IMG/VR virus record: IMGVR_UViG_3300034407_003683 | Location: 33,902 to 97,901 of that record | Origin: a virus | DNA: 64,000 nt | Reading direction: 5' to 3' (one strand) | Shown: in pieces, positions 28,932 to 36,597 of the stretch | Layout: the number at the start of each line of letters is the position of its first letter | How positions within the stretch are numbered: the stretch's first letter is position 1 | Program-made: the position numbers and the translations under genes | Notes under the pieces: generated by a model | What the model was told of the DNA's origin: nothing | The model's database searches: none | What the model saw: the letters and a program-made list of their open reading frames with translations, nothing else

Positions 28932-28937
28932 ACTATA

Positions 28938-29687
28938 TTAACTTTTTATAGATTGGAAGAAAGCCGAAGTTATTTCTTGCATTAGTTCTGGTCTTATGAT
29001 TTTAATTTGTTTTAAAGAATCATTTTCCTTAACATATCTATCTAGGTGTGTCACCTCTGTGAGTTGTGCACCTGGTCCTATCCTAGGATCAATATCAACA
29101 TAATTACCATCTGCATCCTCATAATGATGTGCTGCCAAATATTCTTTACTAACAGAAGAGGAAATAATAGAACCAGAGGCCGAGGCAGTTGTTGCCACGT
29201 TTCTAATAACCTCTCCGGTCAAATATGTTGATGTTGAATCAATTACTACCTGGCCTAAATCTAAATATCTTCGTACGACATCACCTTTGGCTCCTGATGT
29301 ACTACCGGCGGCAGTTTGACCAACCAATAGAATACCAGTTAAATCATCTCTTGTGGTAACAGTATAATGTGGAAAATCTCTCTTAGCCACATCTTCAAGT
29401 TGTTTCATTGTCAAAGGCCAACCACTAGCTCTTAAATGATCATTCATCAAAAAGAATGTCCAATGATATTCCGGAGTGCCGTATAGTTTATATGACACTT
29501 GATCTGGTCTATCATTTTCTTGAATATCGTAATACTGATAAAAACTTACATTATCCTTAACTTGATCAATAACGTCAGAATAAAGTGACACATTTTGGAA
29601 TATTTCATATGTTACTTGCTCACCACCTAGTGTTTCTTGATCTCCAAACACATATGGAATTCTAGGAAAGTTTCTAAAATATAACAT
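28938..29687 (-). CDS. 53: baseplate wedge subunit gp53
   Basis: 249 residues. YDIQENDRPDQVSYKLYGTP followed by EYHWTFFLMNDHLRASGWPL is the gp53 signature, and the first part has a LysM-like look. gp53 locks wedges together. It is slightly longer than T4 gp53 (196) because of an Ala/Ser-rich insert near residue 170. Confidence 0.9.
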   Translation of the reverse strand: MLYFRNFPRIPYVFGDQETLGGEQVTYEIFQNVSLYSDVIDQVKDNVSFYQYYDIQENDRPDQVSYKLYGTPEYHWTFFLMNDHLRASGWPLTMKQLEDVAKRDFPHYTVTTRDDLTGILLVGQTAAGSTSGAKGDVVRRYLDLGQVVIDSTSTYLTGEVIRNVATTASASGSIISSSVSKEYLAAHHYEDADGNYVDIDPRIGPGAQLTEVTHLDRYVKENDSLKQIKIIRPELMQEITSAFFQSIKS

Positions 29688-30865
29688 TAGTAACCCTTCT
29701 GTATATCTTGTTTTGATAGTGCACGATATTCTTGGAATACTAGTGTCATATCAACTTCTGTAGGTTGCCCATCTGCATGGAATACCATACTATTAGGATT
29801 ATATGTAACCTGACAGCTTCTTAAATATGAGAATTGAATCATTGGTACCTTTGCTTTGGCACCAATAAAATCAAATTCAATCTTAAATAGATTTGGAAAT
29901 TTATAACCAGCAGGAACACCATTAATCATATCAATAGTTTCTGGATACATTTCTTCTCTAAATGTTTGAATGATTTTTTCAATTTGAGTTGCTTCTGCCG
30001 AAGATGTTGAAATTAATCTAAAAGTGAATGTAAAGTTTCTAATGTTTGGTTGTTCAAACATAGTTCTAGTACCAGGATTAATGCCAACTTGTAATGCAGT
30101 GGCAGCGGCAGTCCTTAGTCCAACCTTAGGGATAAACTGTGTTGCCCTAGCAGCAGCTACCGAAGCCGCTGCACCACTAATTTGACCAGTTGCCAAATTA
30201 AAGATACTTTCCATACCTTCACTAATACCTCTGGCAACTGCACCAGTTAGTGATGATCCAGCATTTAAAGCACCAATAGCAGTAAGTCCACCTGGTCCTA
30301 AATTGGATTGACCATATGCAACATCGTCATTAAATACTAATGATTGAGGCATATACATTTGAATAATTGGTGAGTTTGTAACTCTTTTTGTTTTTACATC
30401 AGTGATACCACCATTAGACTTTTTTACGTCATCATTGGATTGTTTATCTTTGGCAGCAACTGCAACATCAACTCCGGCGCGTTTAAAATCTTCCTGATTA
30501 CCAAAATCTGCCACATCCTTTTCAGTTGCTCCATAACTAGCCTTTGCATTATCTGATAGATTTTCACCACGGATACCGGCATCAATTAATGGAATATCAA
30601 AATAACTTTTAAGTGAAGATGTCGACACTGTATATGCATCAACCTGGTGCAATGAAAAACGCATTCTGGCAGGAAATGATGCATATCCATCAGCTGGATA
30701 TCTATAAACTTGAGTACCTGCAAATTGTGTTTTTGCACGATTTACCATTGCATTTGGATTTGTTTTTGTACCAGCTGGAATAATACCCTTTATAGTATTA
30801 TGTCTATTCTGTGATGCAGCTGTGGTGCCGAAGTTTGGACTACCAGGTCCGTCTTGTCTAGCCAT
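29687..30865 (-). CDS. 48: baseplate tail-tube cap gp48
   Basis: 392 residues. The C-terminal tube-like domain (RNFTFTFRLISTSSAEATQI, FPNLFKIEFDF, VTYNPNSMVFHADGQPTEVD) matches T4 gp48, which caps the hub and nucleates the tube with gp54. The first 130 residues include a variable region. AGGAAGTG precedes the ATG, and a late promoter lies upstream. Confidence 0.85.
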   Translation of the reverse strand: MARQDGPGSPNFGTTAASQNRHNTIKGIIPAGTKTNPNAMVNRAKTQFAGTQVYRYPADGYASFPARMRFSLHQVDAYTVSTSSLKSYFDIPLIDAGIRGENLSDNAKASYGATEKDVADFGNQEDFKRAGVDVAVAAKDKQSNDDVKKSNGGITDVKTKRVTNSPIIQMYMPQSLVFNDDVAYGQSNLGPGGLTAIGALNAGSSLTGAVARGISEGMESIFNLATGQISGAAASVAAARATQFIPKVGLRTAAATALQVGINPGTRTMFEQPNIRNFTFTFRLISTSSAEATQIEKIIQTFREEMYPETIDMINGVPAGYKFPNLFKIEFDFIGAKAKVPMIQFSYLRSCQVTYNPNSMVFHADGQPTEVDMTLVFQEYRALSKQDIQKGY

Positions 30866-30875
30866 CTACACTTCC

Positions 30876-30883
30876 TATAAATA
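30876..30883 (+). promoter_or_regulatory. T4-type late promoter for gp4 operon
   Basis: TATAAATA on the plus strand, 31 bp before the gp4 ATG. It faces the minus-strand late promoter at 30899-30906. Confidence 0.75.
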
Positions 30884-30898
30884 AATAAATTACAACCT

Positions 30899-30906
30899 TA
30901 TTTATA
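30899..30906 (-). promoter_or_regulatory. T4-type late promoter for gp48 operon
   Basis: TATAAATA on the minus strand, 33 bp before the gp48 ATG. Expected start sites of this and the plus-strand promoter lie within about 5 bp of each other. Confidence 0.75.
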
Positions 30907-30914
30907 ATCAAAAA

Positions 30915-31409
30915 ATGGCATATTCAGGCAAATACAAACCAAACATTAAGAAATACAAGGGTGATCCGGACAAAGTGACATATAGGTCACATTGGGAAAA
31001 ACTTTGTTTTATGTGGTGTGATCGTAACCCAGAGATAAAAAATTGGAGCTCTGAAGAAATAGTAGTTCCATACTACTGGGATATTGATAAAAGATATCAT
31101 AGATATTTTGTTGATCTTAAAATTACATTCAATAATGGCAAAACTATATTGGTTGAAATTAAGCCGGCCAAGGAAACAGAACCACCAAAGAATCCAAATA
31201 AGAGTAAGCGATACATAGGAGAGGCAATGACCTATGTAAAGAACATGAATAAGTGGGAAGCCGCAAATTCTTTTGCCAAGGACAGAGGATGGGATTTTCA
31301 AATATGGACAGAAAATACTTTAAAGTCCATGGGTATTATGAAAGAACAAAAAGGTAAGATAAAACCATTGAAACCACTAAAACCATATCGTAAAAAACCT
31401 AAAAAATAA
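30915..31409 (+). CDS. 4: head completion protein gp4 (nuclease-like)
   Basis: 164 residues. Matches T4 gp4: YKGDPDKVTYRSHWEKLCF, WSSEEIVVPYYWDIDKRYHR, YFVDLKI and ILVEIKP. The D and ExK residues fit a PD-(D/E)XK nuclease core, proposed to trim DNA at head-tail joining. The C-terminal tail is very basic. No obvious Shine-Dalgarno precedes the ATG. Confidence 0.93.
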   Translation: MAYSGKYKPNIKKYKGDPDKVTYRSHWEKLCFMWCDRNPEIKNWSSEEIVVPYYWDIDKRYHRYFVDLKITFNNGKTILVEIKPAKETEPPKNPNKSKRYIGEAMTYVKNMNKWEAANSFAKDRGWDFQIWTENTLKSMGIMKEQKGKIKPLKPLKPYRKKPKK

Positions 31410-31417
31410 TATAAATA
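31410..31417 (+). promoter_or_regulatory. T4-type late promoter at the start of a gene
   Basis: TATAAATA ends 5 bp before the ATG at 31423, so the predicted start site falls at or next to the start codon. This would give a leaderless transcript. Confidence 0.5.
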
Positions 31418-31422
31418 GTATC

Positions 31423-32013
31423 ATGAGTAGTTTATTTGCAAAATTAGAATATGAAGCATTCCGATCCGGAATTAATCCTCGCACTAAAGAAGCACAGGAT
31501 TGGTTTCGTAAAAAAGCACAGCAGATGCGACGGATCAATCGAACTGAATTATTACAAGATGATCAGGTAAAGTTAGCAAATAGACAAAATCCTTTAATCG
31601 GTTCTATGAATATGTTTTTCTATGATCCAAAGACAAAGGATACTCTGCCCTTCTACGATAGATTTCCATTGGCTATTATCGTAGGACCCGCAGAGAAGGG
31701 ATTTTATGGTTTGAATCTACACTATTTGCCACCAGTATTAAGAGCAAAAATGCTGGATGCTTTATTGGATATTACTAATAATAAAAAATATGATTCAACA
31801 ACGCGTTTTCAAATGTCATATAAGATGTTACAATCATCTAGTAAATTGAGATATTTCAAACCATGTTTCAAACACTATCTTACATCTCATGTAAAATCTA
31901 GGTTGGCTCGAGTCGAAGCACCAGAATGGGAAATTGCAACCTTCCTACCAACAGCCAGTTGGGAGAAGTCAAGTGCAGCAAATGTCTACAGAGAATCGAG
32001 GAAAGCCTTATGA
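31423..32013 (+). CDS. conserved T4-like phage protein, unassigned
   Basis: 196 residues. The core MFFYDPKTKDTLPFYDRFPL followed by GFYGLNLHYLPPVLRAKMLD is highly characteristic of a protein next to gp4 and tube genes in T4-like marine phages, but I cannot name its function. It is basic, suggesting DNA contact or virion assembly. It ends overlapping the ATG of the tube protein (ATGA). No Shine-Dalgarno is visible; a late promoter abuts the start codon. Confidence 0.75.
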   Translation: MSSLFAKLEYEAFRSGINPRTKEAQDWFRKKAQQMRRINRTELLQDDQVKLANRQNPLIGSMNMFFYDPKTKDTLPFYDRFPLAIIVGPAEKGFYGLNLHYLPPVLRAKMLDALLDITNNKKYDSTTRFQMSYKMLQSSSKLRYFKPCFKHYLTSHVKSRLARVEAPEWEIATFLPTASWEKSSAANVYRESRKAL

Positions 32014-32702
32014 GTAGTATAGATCAACTAAAATCACTTGCATCATCTAAATTAGGATTTGCAAGAACAAATCAATTTTTGGTTGAATTACCTACCACTT
32101 TTAGTGGTACTGGTGGCTTTTTAGGGCAGTTAACCACATTACTTACCAGTGGTGTAGGTTTAGGTTCTGGTGGTGGTGATCTTAATATACTTTGTGCTAA
32201 TGCAACATTGCCTGGTAAACAAATTATAACACATGAACGTAGAATTGGTATGGAGTTTCAAAAGGTTGCCTATGGTTATGCAGTCGATGATGTAACACTC
32301 ACATTCTATGCACTAAATGATTATGGCGTTCGTAAATACTTTGATGAATGGAAAAATACCATATTAAATGAGAATGGTAATATTGCTGGTTATAAAAAAG
32401 ATTATGTAAAAGATATTAAAATACATCAATTAAGAAAACCAATTAAAAATATTGGTACTAATGCAGGACCTATTAAAGTAAACATTGGATTGGGTGGTGG
32501 TTCTGTATATTCTGTAAGGCTAATAGATGCCTTTCCAACAACAATACAAGCGATTGAATTAAACAATGACATGGATGGACTGGTGCAGATATCAGTTCAA
32601 ATGTCATATACAAATTGGGAACCAGTAAGTAGTGGTCAAGGCTGGATTCAAGCCTCTGGCGGTATTGCTGGCGGCCTAGGTGGATTATCTAATTTTTTAT
32701 AG
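32010..32702 (+). CDS. tail tube family protein, probably tube initiator gp54
   Basis: 230 residues from the ATG at 32010, preceded by GAGGAAAG. The gp19-type fold is indicated by ANATLPGKQIITHERRIGME, DDVTLTFYALNDYGVRKYFD and IQAIELNNDMDGLVQISVQM. gp19 itself is about 160 residues and normally lies with the sheath gene, so this longer copy near gp4/gp48 is more likely the tube initiator gp54. It could still be the main tube protein. Confidence 0.7.
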   Translation: MSSIDQLKSLASSKLGFARTNQFLVELPTTFSGTGGFLGQLTTLLTSGVGLGSGGGDLNILCANATLPGKQIITHERRIGMEFQKVAYGYAVDDVTLTFYALNDYGVRKYFDEWKNTILNENGNIAGYKKDYVKDIKIHQLRKPIKNIGTNAGPIKVNIGLGGGSVYSVRLIDAFPTTIQAIELNNDMDGLVQISVQMSYTNWEPVSSGQGWIQASGGIAGGLGGLSNFL

Positions 32703-32710
32703 GAGTTATT

Positions 32711-32950
32711 ATGGGTAAGAAAAAACAAAGAGCACATCAGACATCAAAGGGTCAACGTAAATCACAAGACTCACGATGGACTAAAGAGGCTCGTAGAGAA
32801 TGGGTTGGTAGTACTGCACAGTTGACTGCAAAGGTTGCGGCATTTAAAAAGGGTAAGAATGTCATGTTGACTATTAAAAACCCTAATACCAATGAAACAA
32901 ATAAACCGTTTATTCGGGTGAATGCAAAGGACGTTTGGAGAACTGCATAA
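32711..32950 (+). CDS. small basic conserved protein
   Basis: 79 residues, very basic N-terminus (GKKKQRAHQTSKGQRKSQDS). AGGAG lies upstream of the ATG. It is followed by gp26 with TAATG overlap. Function unknown; may bind nucleic acid or assist assembly. Confidence 0.75.
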   Translation: MGKKKQRAHQTSKGQRKSQDSRWTKEARREWVGSTAQLTAKVAAFKKGKNVMLTIKNPNTNETNKPFIRVNAKDVWRTA

Positions 32951-33663
32951 TGGCACTGCCAAGATTGAATGAATCACCACAGTATGAATTAGTTATACCT
33001 TCTACCAAAAAAACTATACAATTTAGACCTTTTTTGGTAAAAGAACAAAAGGTATTGATGATTGCTTATGAATCACAAGATCGTAAGCAAATTTTAAATT
33101 CTATTTTAAATACCATTGAAGCTTGTGCACCAGAAATTAATGCAAAGACACTTTCTGCTTATGATATTGATTATATTTTTACAAAGATTAGAACAAAATC
33201 TGTTGGAGAAAAAGCTACTATTATTGCAACTTGTAATGAATGTGAACATAAGAATGAAATAGATGTTGATTTGGATGGTGCATATATTGACGGCGATGTA
33301 AAAAATAACATTATTAAAATAACAGATGAAATTTCAATTAAAATGAGATATCCAAGTTATTATGAAATGATTAATAATGATATCATCACATCGGACAATG
33401 CTACTGGTAGTGAAATATTAAATGAGACTGTTAAACTTTCCATTGAAAGTGTAATGACAGAAGAAGAAAATATTAGTCTTAGAGATGAGTCTGACGAGGA
33501 AATTGAAAGATTTATTAATTCATTGAAAACAGAACAGTTTGGAAAAATTAATGACTTTATTCTTTCTGTTCCTAAATTAAAATTTAATATGAACTATGTT
33601 TGTGAATCTTGTAATAAAACAAATGAAAAAGTGTTGGAGGGAATGGAGAATTTTTTTTCCTAA
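32950..33663 (+). CDS. 26: baseplate hub assembly protein gp26-like
   Basis: 237 residues from the ATG at 32950. The family (T4 gp26) shows as RPFLVKEQKVLMIAYESQD and two zinc-type CxxC pairs (CNECEHK near 95, CESCNKTNEK near 222). gp26 acts as a hub assembly chaperone. The gene ends in a run of eight T (33651-33658) directly before its stop, and an open -1 frame continues for 58 codons. This resembles tail-assembly chaperone frameshift genes upstream of tape-measure genes. Confidence 0.85.
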   Translation: MALPRLNESPQYELVIPSTKKTIQFRPFLVKEQKVLMIAYESQDRKQILNSILNTIEACAPEINAKTLSAYDIDYIFTKIRTKSVGEKATIIATCNECEHKNEIDVDLDGAYIDGDVKNNIIKITDEISIKMRYPSYYEMINNDIITSDNATGSEILNETVKLSIESVMTEEENISLRDESDEEIERFINSLKTEQFGKINDFILSVPKLKFNMNYVCESCNKTNEKVLEGMENFFS

Positions 33664-33833
33664 ACCTCTCTCATGATACATTAGAAAACTATTATAGGAC
33701 GAACTTTCAACTATTGCAAAATTTTCATTATTCTCTTACTGAAATAGATGAAATGATGCCGTGGGAGAGAGAGGTATATTTAGCCATGTTAATGCAGGAT
33801 CTTAAGGAAAAGAACGAGAGTATAAACCAATGA
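33657..33833 (+). CDS. -1 frameshift extension of gp26
   Basis: The -1 frame relative to gp26 is open from the T-run to the TGA at 33831 and encodes about 58 residues (FFLNLSHDTLENYYRT, then LTEIDEMMPWEREVYLAML). No ATG or ribosome site lies near the start of this frame; the first Met codons are at 33753. The heptamer T TTT TTT fits a -1 slippery site, giving a fusion of about 294 residues. Alternatives are a homopolymer error or internal initiation at 33753. It ends on the ATG of the next gene. Confidence 0.65.
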   Translation, partial: FLNLSHDTLENYYRTNFQLLQNFHYSLTEIDEMMPWEREVYLAMLMQDLKEKNESINQ

Positions 33834-35359
33834 CAACACTAGCTGATATTAATAATACGCTTATAGAACAATCCGATGTATTAAGAGATAATAATACCGG
33901 AATAGAAAAGCTCACTAGAACAGTTGGTGTTTTTACCAGAAGTTTTAGACAAAGCGCATTAGATAATTTAGAAGCTAGCCGTGAAGTAAGTCAAGGTACA
34001 TCCGGTGCTGCTACCATTCAACAAACCCAACAAAACATACAAACAGATAGTCCCTCAGGTGGTGGATTTTTAGAATTTTTAGGATTAGGTCGATTAGGTA
34101 CTATGTTAGCCAGTGGTATTGGTTTGGCAATGGTTGGTGGTTTATTTAAATCTTTACTTAAAAAAGGTATTTTTGGTGCTGCTGCTGTTTTTCTAGCCGA
34201 TGAAATTGGTGACTGGGTTAGAAATGCTACTGGTAGTCAGTTATATGGCGACCTTACTGAAGCTGGTATAGTTGGTGCTGGTGTTGGTTCGATATTTGGT
34301 CCAAAGGGTGCCATTGCTGGAGCTCTTATTACGGCAGTACAATCCGCATCAACAAAATTAGGTAAGTATATTGAGACAGAAACTGGCAATTTAAAATATG
34401 ATTTTAATGTGCTTTTAGGTCAAACCGCACAGGCAGTAACCGGTATAGCTGGTGCGGCCGGTATTGGTTTTATGATGGGAGGTCCAATTGGCGCACTCAT
34501 CGGTGGTACTGTTGCAGCTGGTCTGCAATTACATGATGCTATGGAAAGATATAAAAATGATCCTGCATTTCAAAAGCAAGTGGATGATGCAAAGAAGAAA
34601 ATAGAAGAAACACTTGCTAGCATTAAAGATACTTTTCTAAATACAATTAACAAATATTTGGATGATTTTGTTACAACAGATGCTGAAAAGAAAGCAGTAA
34701 CAGATGCCATGAGCCAAACTACTGCTGGACAAAAAATGTTAGAAAGAGAAAGAATCGCCGAAAATCAAATTAGCACATTGGGTAGCCTTAGAGAAAAGGC
34801 AGAAGGTAGTAGAGATATATCTGAATTAACAGCAATAGCAGCAGAAGCTGGAGTTAATATTAGTAATATGAGTAAAGATCCGATGTTATTAGCGGTGGGA
34901 ATTTATCAGGCAATAATGAAAAGGCAGGACGAATTAAAAGAATCGCTAAAGGATGTAAGAATTGAAAGAAAAAATCTGGAGAGACAACTTAGCATCAAAC
35001 AAACTACAAGCGGCGAGAGCTCTACAAGAATTGACAGTAGGATTGCCGCCATTTCGGCACAATTAAATAATCCTAATGTTGTAGGAGATCAAAAAACCAT
35101 TTTGGAATCCCAGCTTATAGCATTAAGAAAAGAAAAAGCATTATTAGAAAAATCAGTTACTAATAATGGGGCAACTCTTACAAATGCTATTAGGGATATG
35201 AGAGGACCAGATGCTGGTTATATTAATGCAGTTGACGCATCAACTACTAACAATATTGGAAGTGCTTCCACCACCCTCGTAGGTTCCGGTACTAGTACCA
35301 TGGACATAAATAATCCGAACTTTATGAGAGCGATGGAAGCTCGTTTGGTTGGACGTTAG
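33830..35359 (+). CDS. hydrophobic/coiled-coil tail protein, tape-measure candidate
   Basis: 509 residues. Order: helical N-terminus (about 1-80), several Gly/Ala-rich hydrophobic stretches (about 85-235: LGRLGTMLASGIGLAMVGGL, GIVGAGVGSIFGPKGAIAGA, GAAGIGFMMGGPIGALIGGT), then long coiled-coil helices (about 240-430). This layout, the length near T4 gp29 (590), and the position after a frameshifted chaperone gene fit a tape measure/hub protein. Direct similarity to gp29 was not recognised. Its TAG overlaps the gp32 stop on the other strand. Confidence 0.55.
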   Translation: MTTLADINNTLIEQSDVLRDNNTGIEKLTRTVGVFTRSFRQSALDNLEASREVSQGTSGAATIQQTQQNIQTDSPSGGGFLEFLGLGRLGTMLASGIGLAMVGGLFKSLLKKGIFGAAAVFLADEIGDWVRNATGSQLYGDLTEAGIVGAGVGSIFGPKGAIAGALITAVQSASTKLGKYIETETGNLKYDFNVLLGQTAQAVTGIAGAAGIGFMMGGPIGALIGGTVAAGLQLHDAMERYKNDPAFQKQVDDAKKKIEETLASIKDTFLNTINKYLDDFVTTDAEKKAVTDAMSQTTAGQKMLERERIAENQISTLGSLREKAEGSRDISELTAIAAEAGVNISNMSKDPMLLAVGIYQAIMKRQDELKESLKDVRIERKNLERQLSIKQTTSGESSTRIDSRIAAISAQLNNPNVVGDQKTILESQLIALRKEKALLEKSVTNNGATLTNAIRDMRGPDAGYINAVDASTTNNIGSASTTLVGSGTSTMDINNPNFMRAMEARLVGR

Positions 35360-36264
35360 TCTTCTTGAGCCAATTTGGCAAAATAGGACATAGTGTCATC
35401 ATCATCTGATAGGTTCATTGCCTCTGCCGTAACAGGTTCTGCAACTTTATACTCTGGCTGAGGAGCCGGTGTATTCATCATAGATTCCTGTTTCATTGTA
35501 GGTGCACCCATAGACATTTCCTCACCTAGAACTCGGGCCAATTTAGCCTTCAATTCGTCATAGGTTTTATAATTGGATGGGTCATTAAAATCATTTAGAT
35601 TATGTAATGAGTTGTAGACACTTTCCAATTTAGACTCATCGCCGTCATACAGAGATGATGCTGATGCAAATTCAGACTTATCATAATTGCGATAACCTTC
35701 AACTTGACGGATCTTCAATTTAAAGTCTGCACCTTCCCAAAAATCAAATGGGTTTACAGGCTTTTCATCCTGGAATGATGGTTGCATCACATCCATGATT
35801 TTATCAAAGATCTTTTTACCGAATTTATAAAGTACAACTCGACCCTCATTTTGAGGAGCAGAAGGATCTTCTACAACAAGAGCATTGACTACATAGTGGA
35901 GTCGGCGCTTTTGTTTACGAGCGGTTTCTTTATCTTCTTCGTGTCCAGAATTCCAGAGCTTTGAGTTGAGTTCACCAACTGGATCAGGTTGACCAATAGA
36001 TGTAAGGCTGTTTTCGATATACCAAAGACCGGTTGGCCCTTTGAATCCATGGTCCCAATATCGGACCCATGGTAGGTCTGAACCTTCCGTTGCTGGGAGG
36101 AATCGTAATACTGCATATCCATTTCCTGCTTTATCTACGGTAGGTTTCCAAATACGTTCATCGTCATAGTTCTTTTTCTCACCACCAGGACCACCAACGG
36201 CCTCTGCTGCCTGAACAAGTTTAGAAATATCTGTACGATTACGTTTTAGTGTTTCGAATGACAT
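35356..36264 (-). CDS. 32: single-stranded DNA-binding protein gp32
   Basis: 302 residues from the ATG at 36264 (AAAGGATAC upstream). Matches gp32: MSFETLKRNRTDISKLVQAA (T4 LAST-like basic N-terminus), GYAVLRFLPA, WVRYWDHGF, NSKLWNSG, RRLHYVVNALVV, and an acidic C-terminal tail ending SDDDDTMSYFAKLAQED. It coats replication intermediates. The chain has no cysteine at all: the usual CPVC motif reads DPVG, so the structural zinc site of T4 gp32 is lost. Confidence 0.95.
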   Translation of the reverse strand: MSFETLKRNRTDISKLVQAAEAVGGPGGEKKNYDDERIWKPTVDKAGNGYAVLRFLPATEGSDLPWVRYWDHGFKGPTGLWYIENSLTSIGQPDPVGELNSKLWNSGHEEDKETARKQKRRLHYVVNALVVEDPSAPQNEGRVVLYKFGKKIFDKIMDVMQPSFQDEKPVNPFDFWEGADFKLKIRQVEGYRNYDKSEFASASSLYDGDESKLESVYNSLHNLNDFNDPSNYKTYDELKAKLARVLGEEMSMGAPTMKQESMMNTPAPQPEYKVAEPVTAEAMNLSDDDDTMSYFAKLAQED

Positions 36265-36309
36265 AGTTATTGTATCCTTTGTATAACTGAAATATGATTT
36301 TGTATGTTT

Positions 36310-36339
36310 ATTATAACACAATATAGCTGTATTGTACAA
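36310..36339 (-). promoter_or_regulatory. sigma70-type promoter of gene 32 with palindromic spacer
   Basis: TTGTAC (36334-36339), 18 bp, TATAAT (36310-36315) on the minus strand, 45 bp before the gp32 ATG. The spacer holds a near-perfect 18-bp palindrome (36318-36335), a possible operator. Confidence 0.65.
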
Positions 36340-36354
36340 CTATATATAATGTTT

Positions 36355-36597
36355 TTATTCAAAAAAAGCAGAATCAAGAGAATTAAGTTTAGGCAAAAAG
36401 TTTAAGTTCATTGCCTCAGCCTCAAGTTTGCTTTTTATGATCGGTGATATGAATTTACCCACATCCTCCGGATCAATTTCGTTCTTATCACAAACATGTA
36501 GAATAGCATCCATATAGGTAATTTTAAGATCACCCACTGTTTTTTCTATAAGTTTTGTGAATCTATTTTTATTTAAGAAGTGATTTTCGACCGTCAT
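36355..36597 (-). CDS. 33: late transcription co-activator gp33-like
   Basis: 80 residues. ITYMDAILHVCDKNEIDPED followed by VGKFISPIIKSKLEAEAMNL matches gp33 of T4-like marine phages. The C-terminus LDSAFFE resembles the hydrophobic-acidic sliding-clamp-binding motif of T4 gp33/gp55. Role: links the clamp to RNA polymerase at late promoters. The position next to gp32 is conserved. Confidence 0.75.
   Translation of the reverse strand: MTVENHFLNKNRFTKLIEKTVGDLKITYMDAILHVCDKNEIDPEDVGKFISPIIKSKLEAEAMNLNFLPKLNSLDSAFFE

Noticed and set aside
31926-32009. A longer N-terminus for the tube protein starting at 31926
   Set aside because: The extra residues lie inside the previous gene, and ATG 32010 has a good ribosome site and ATGA coupling.
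36265-36339. A longer gp32 N-terminus from 36339
   Set aside because: It would cross the promoter; ATG 36264 has a ribosome site and gives the conserved gp32 start.
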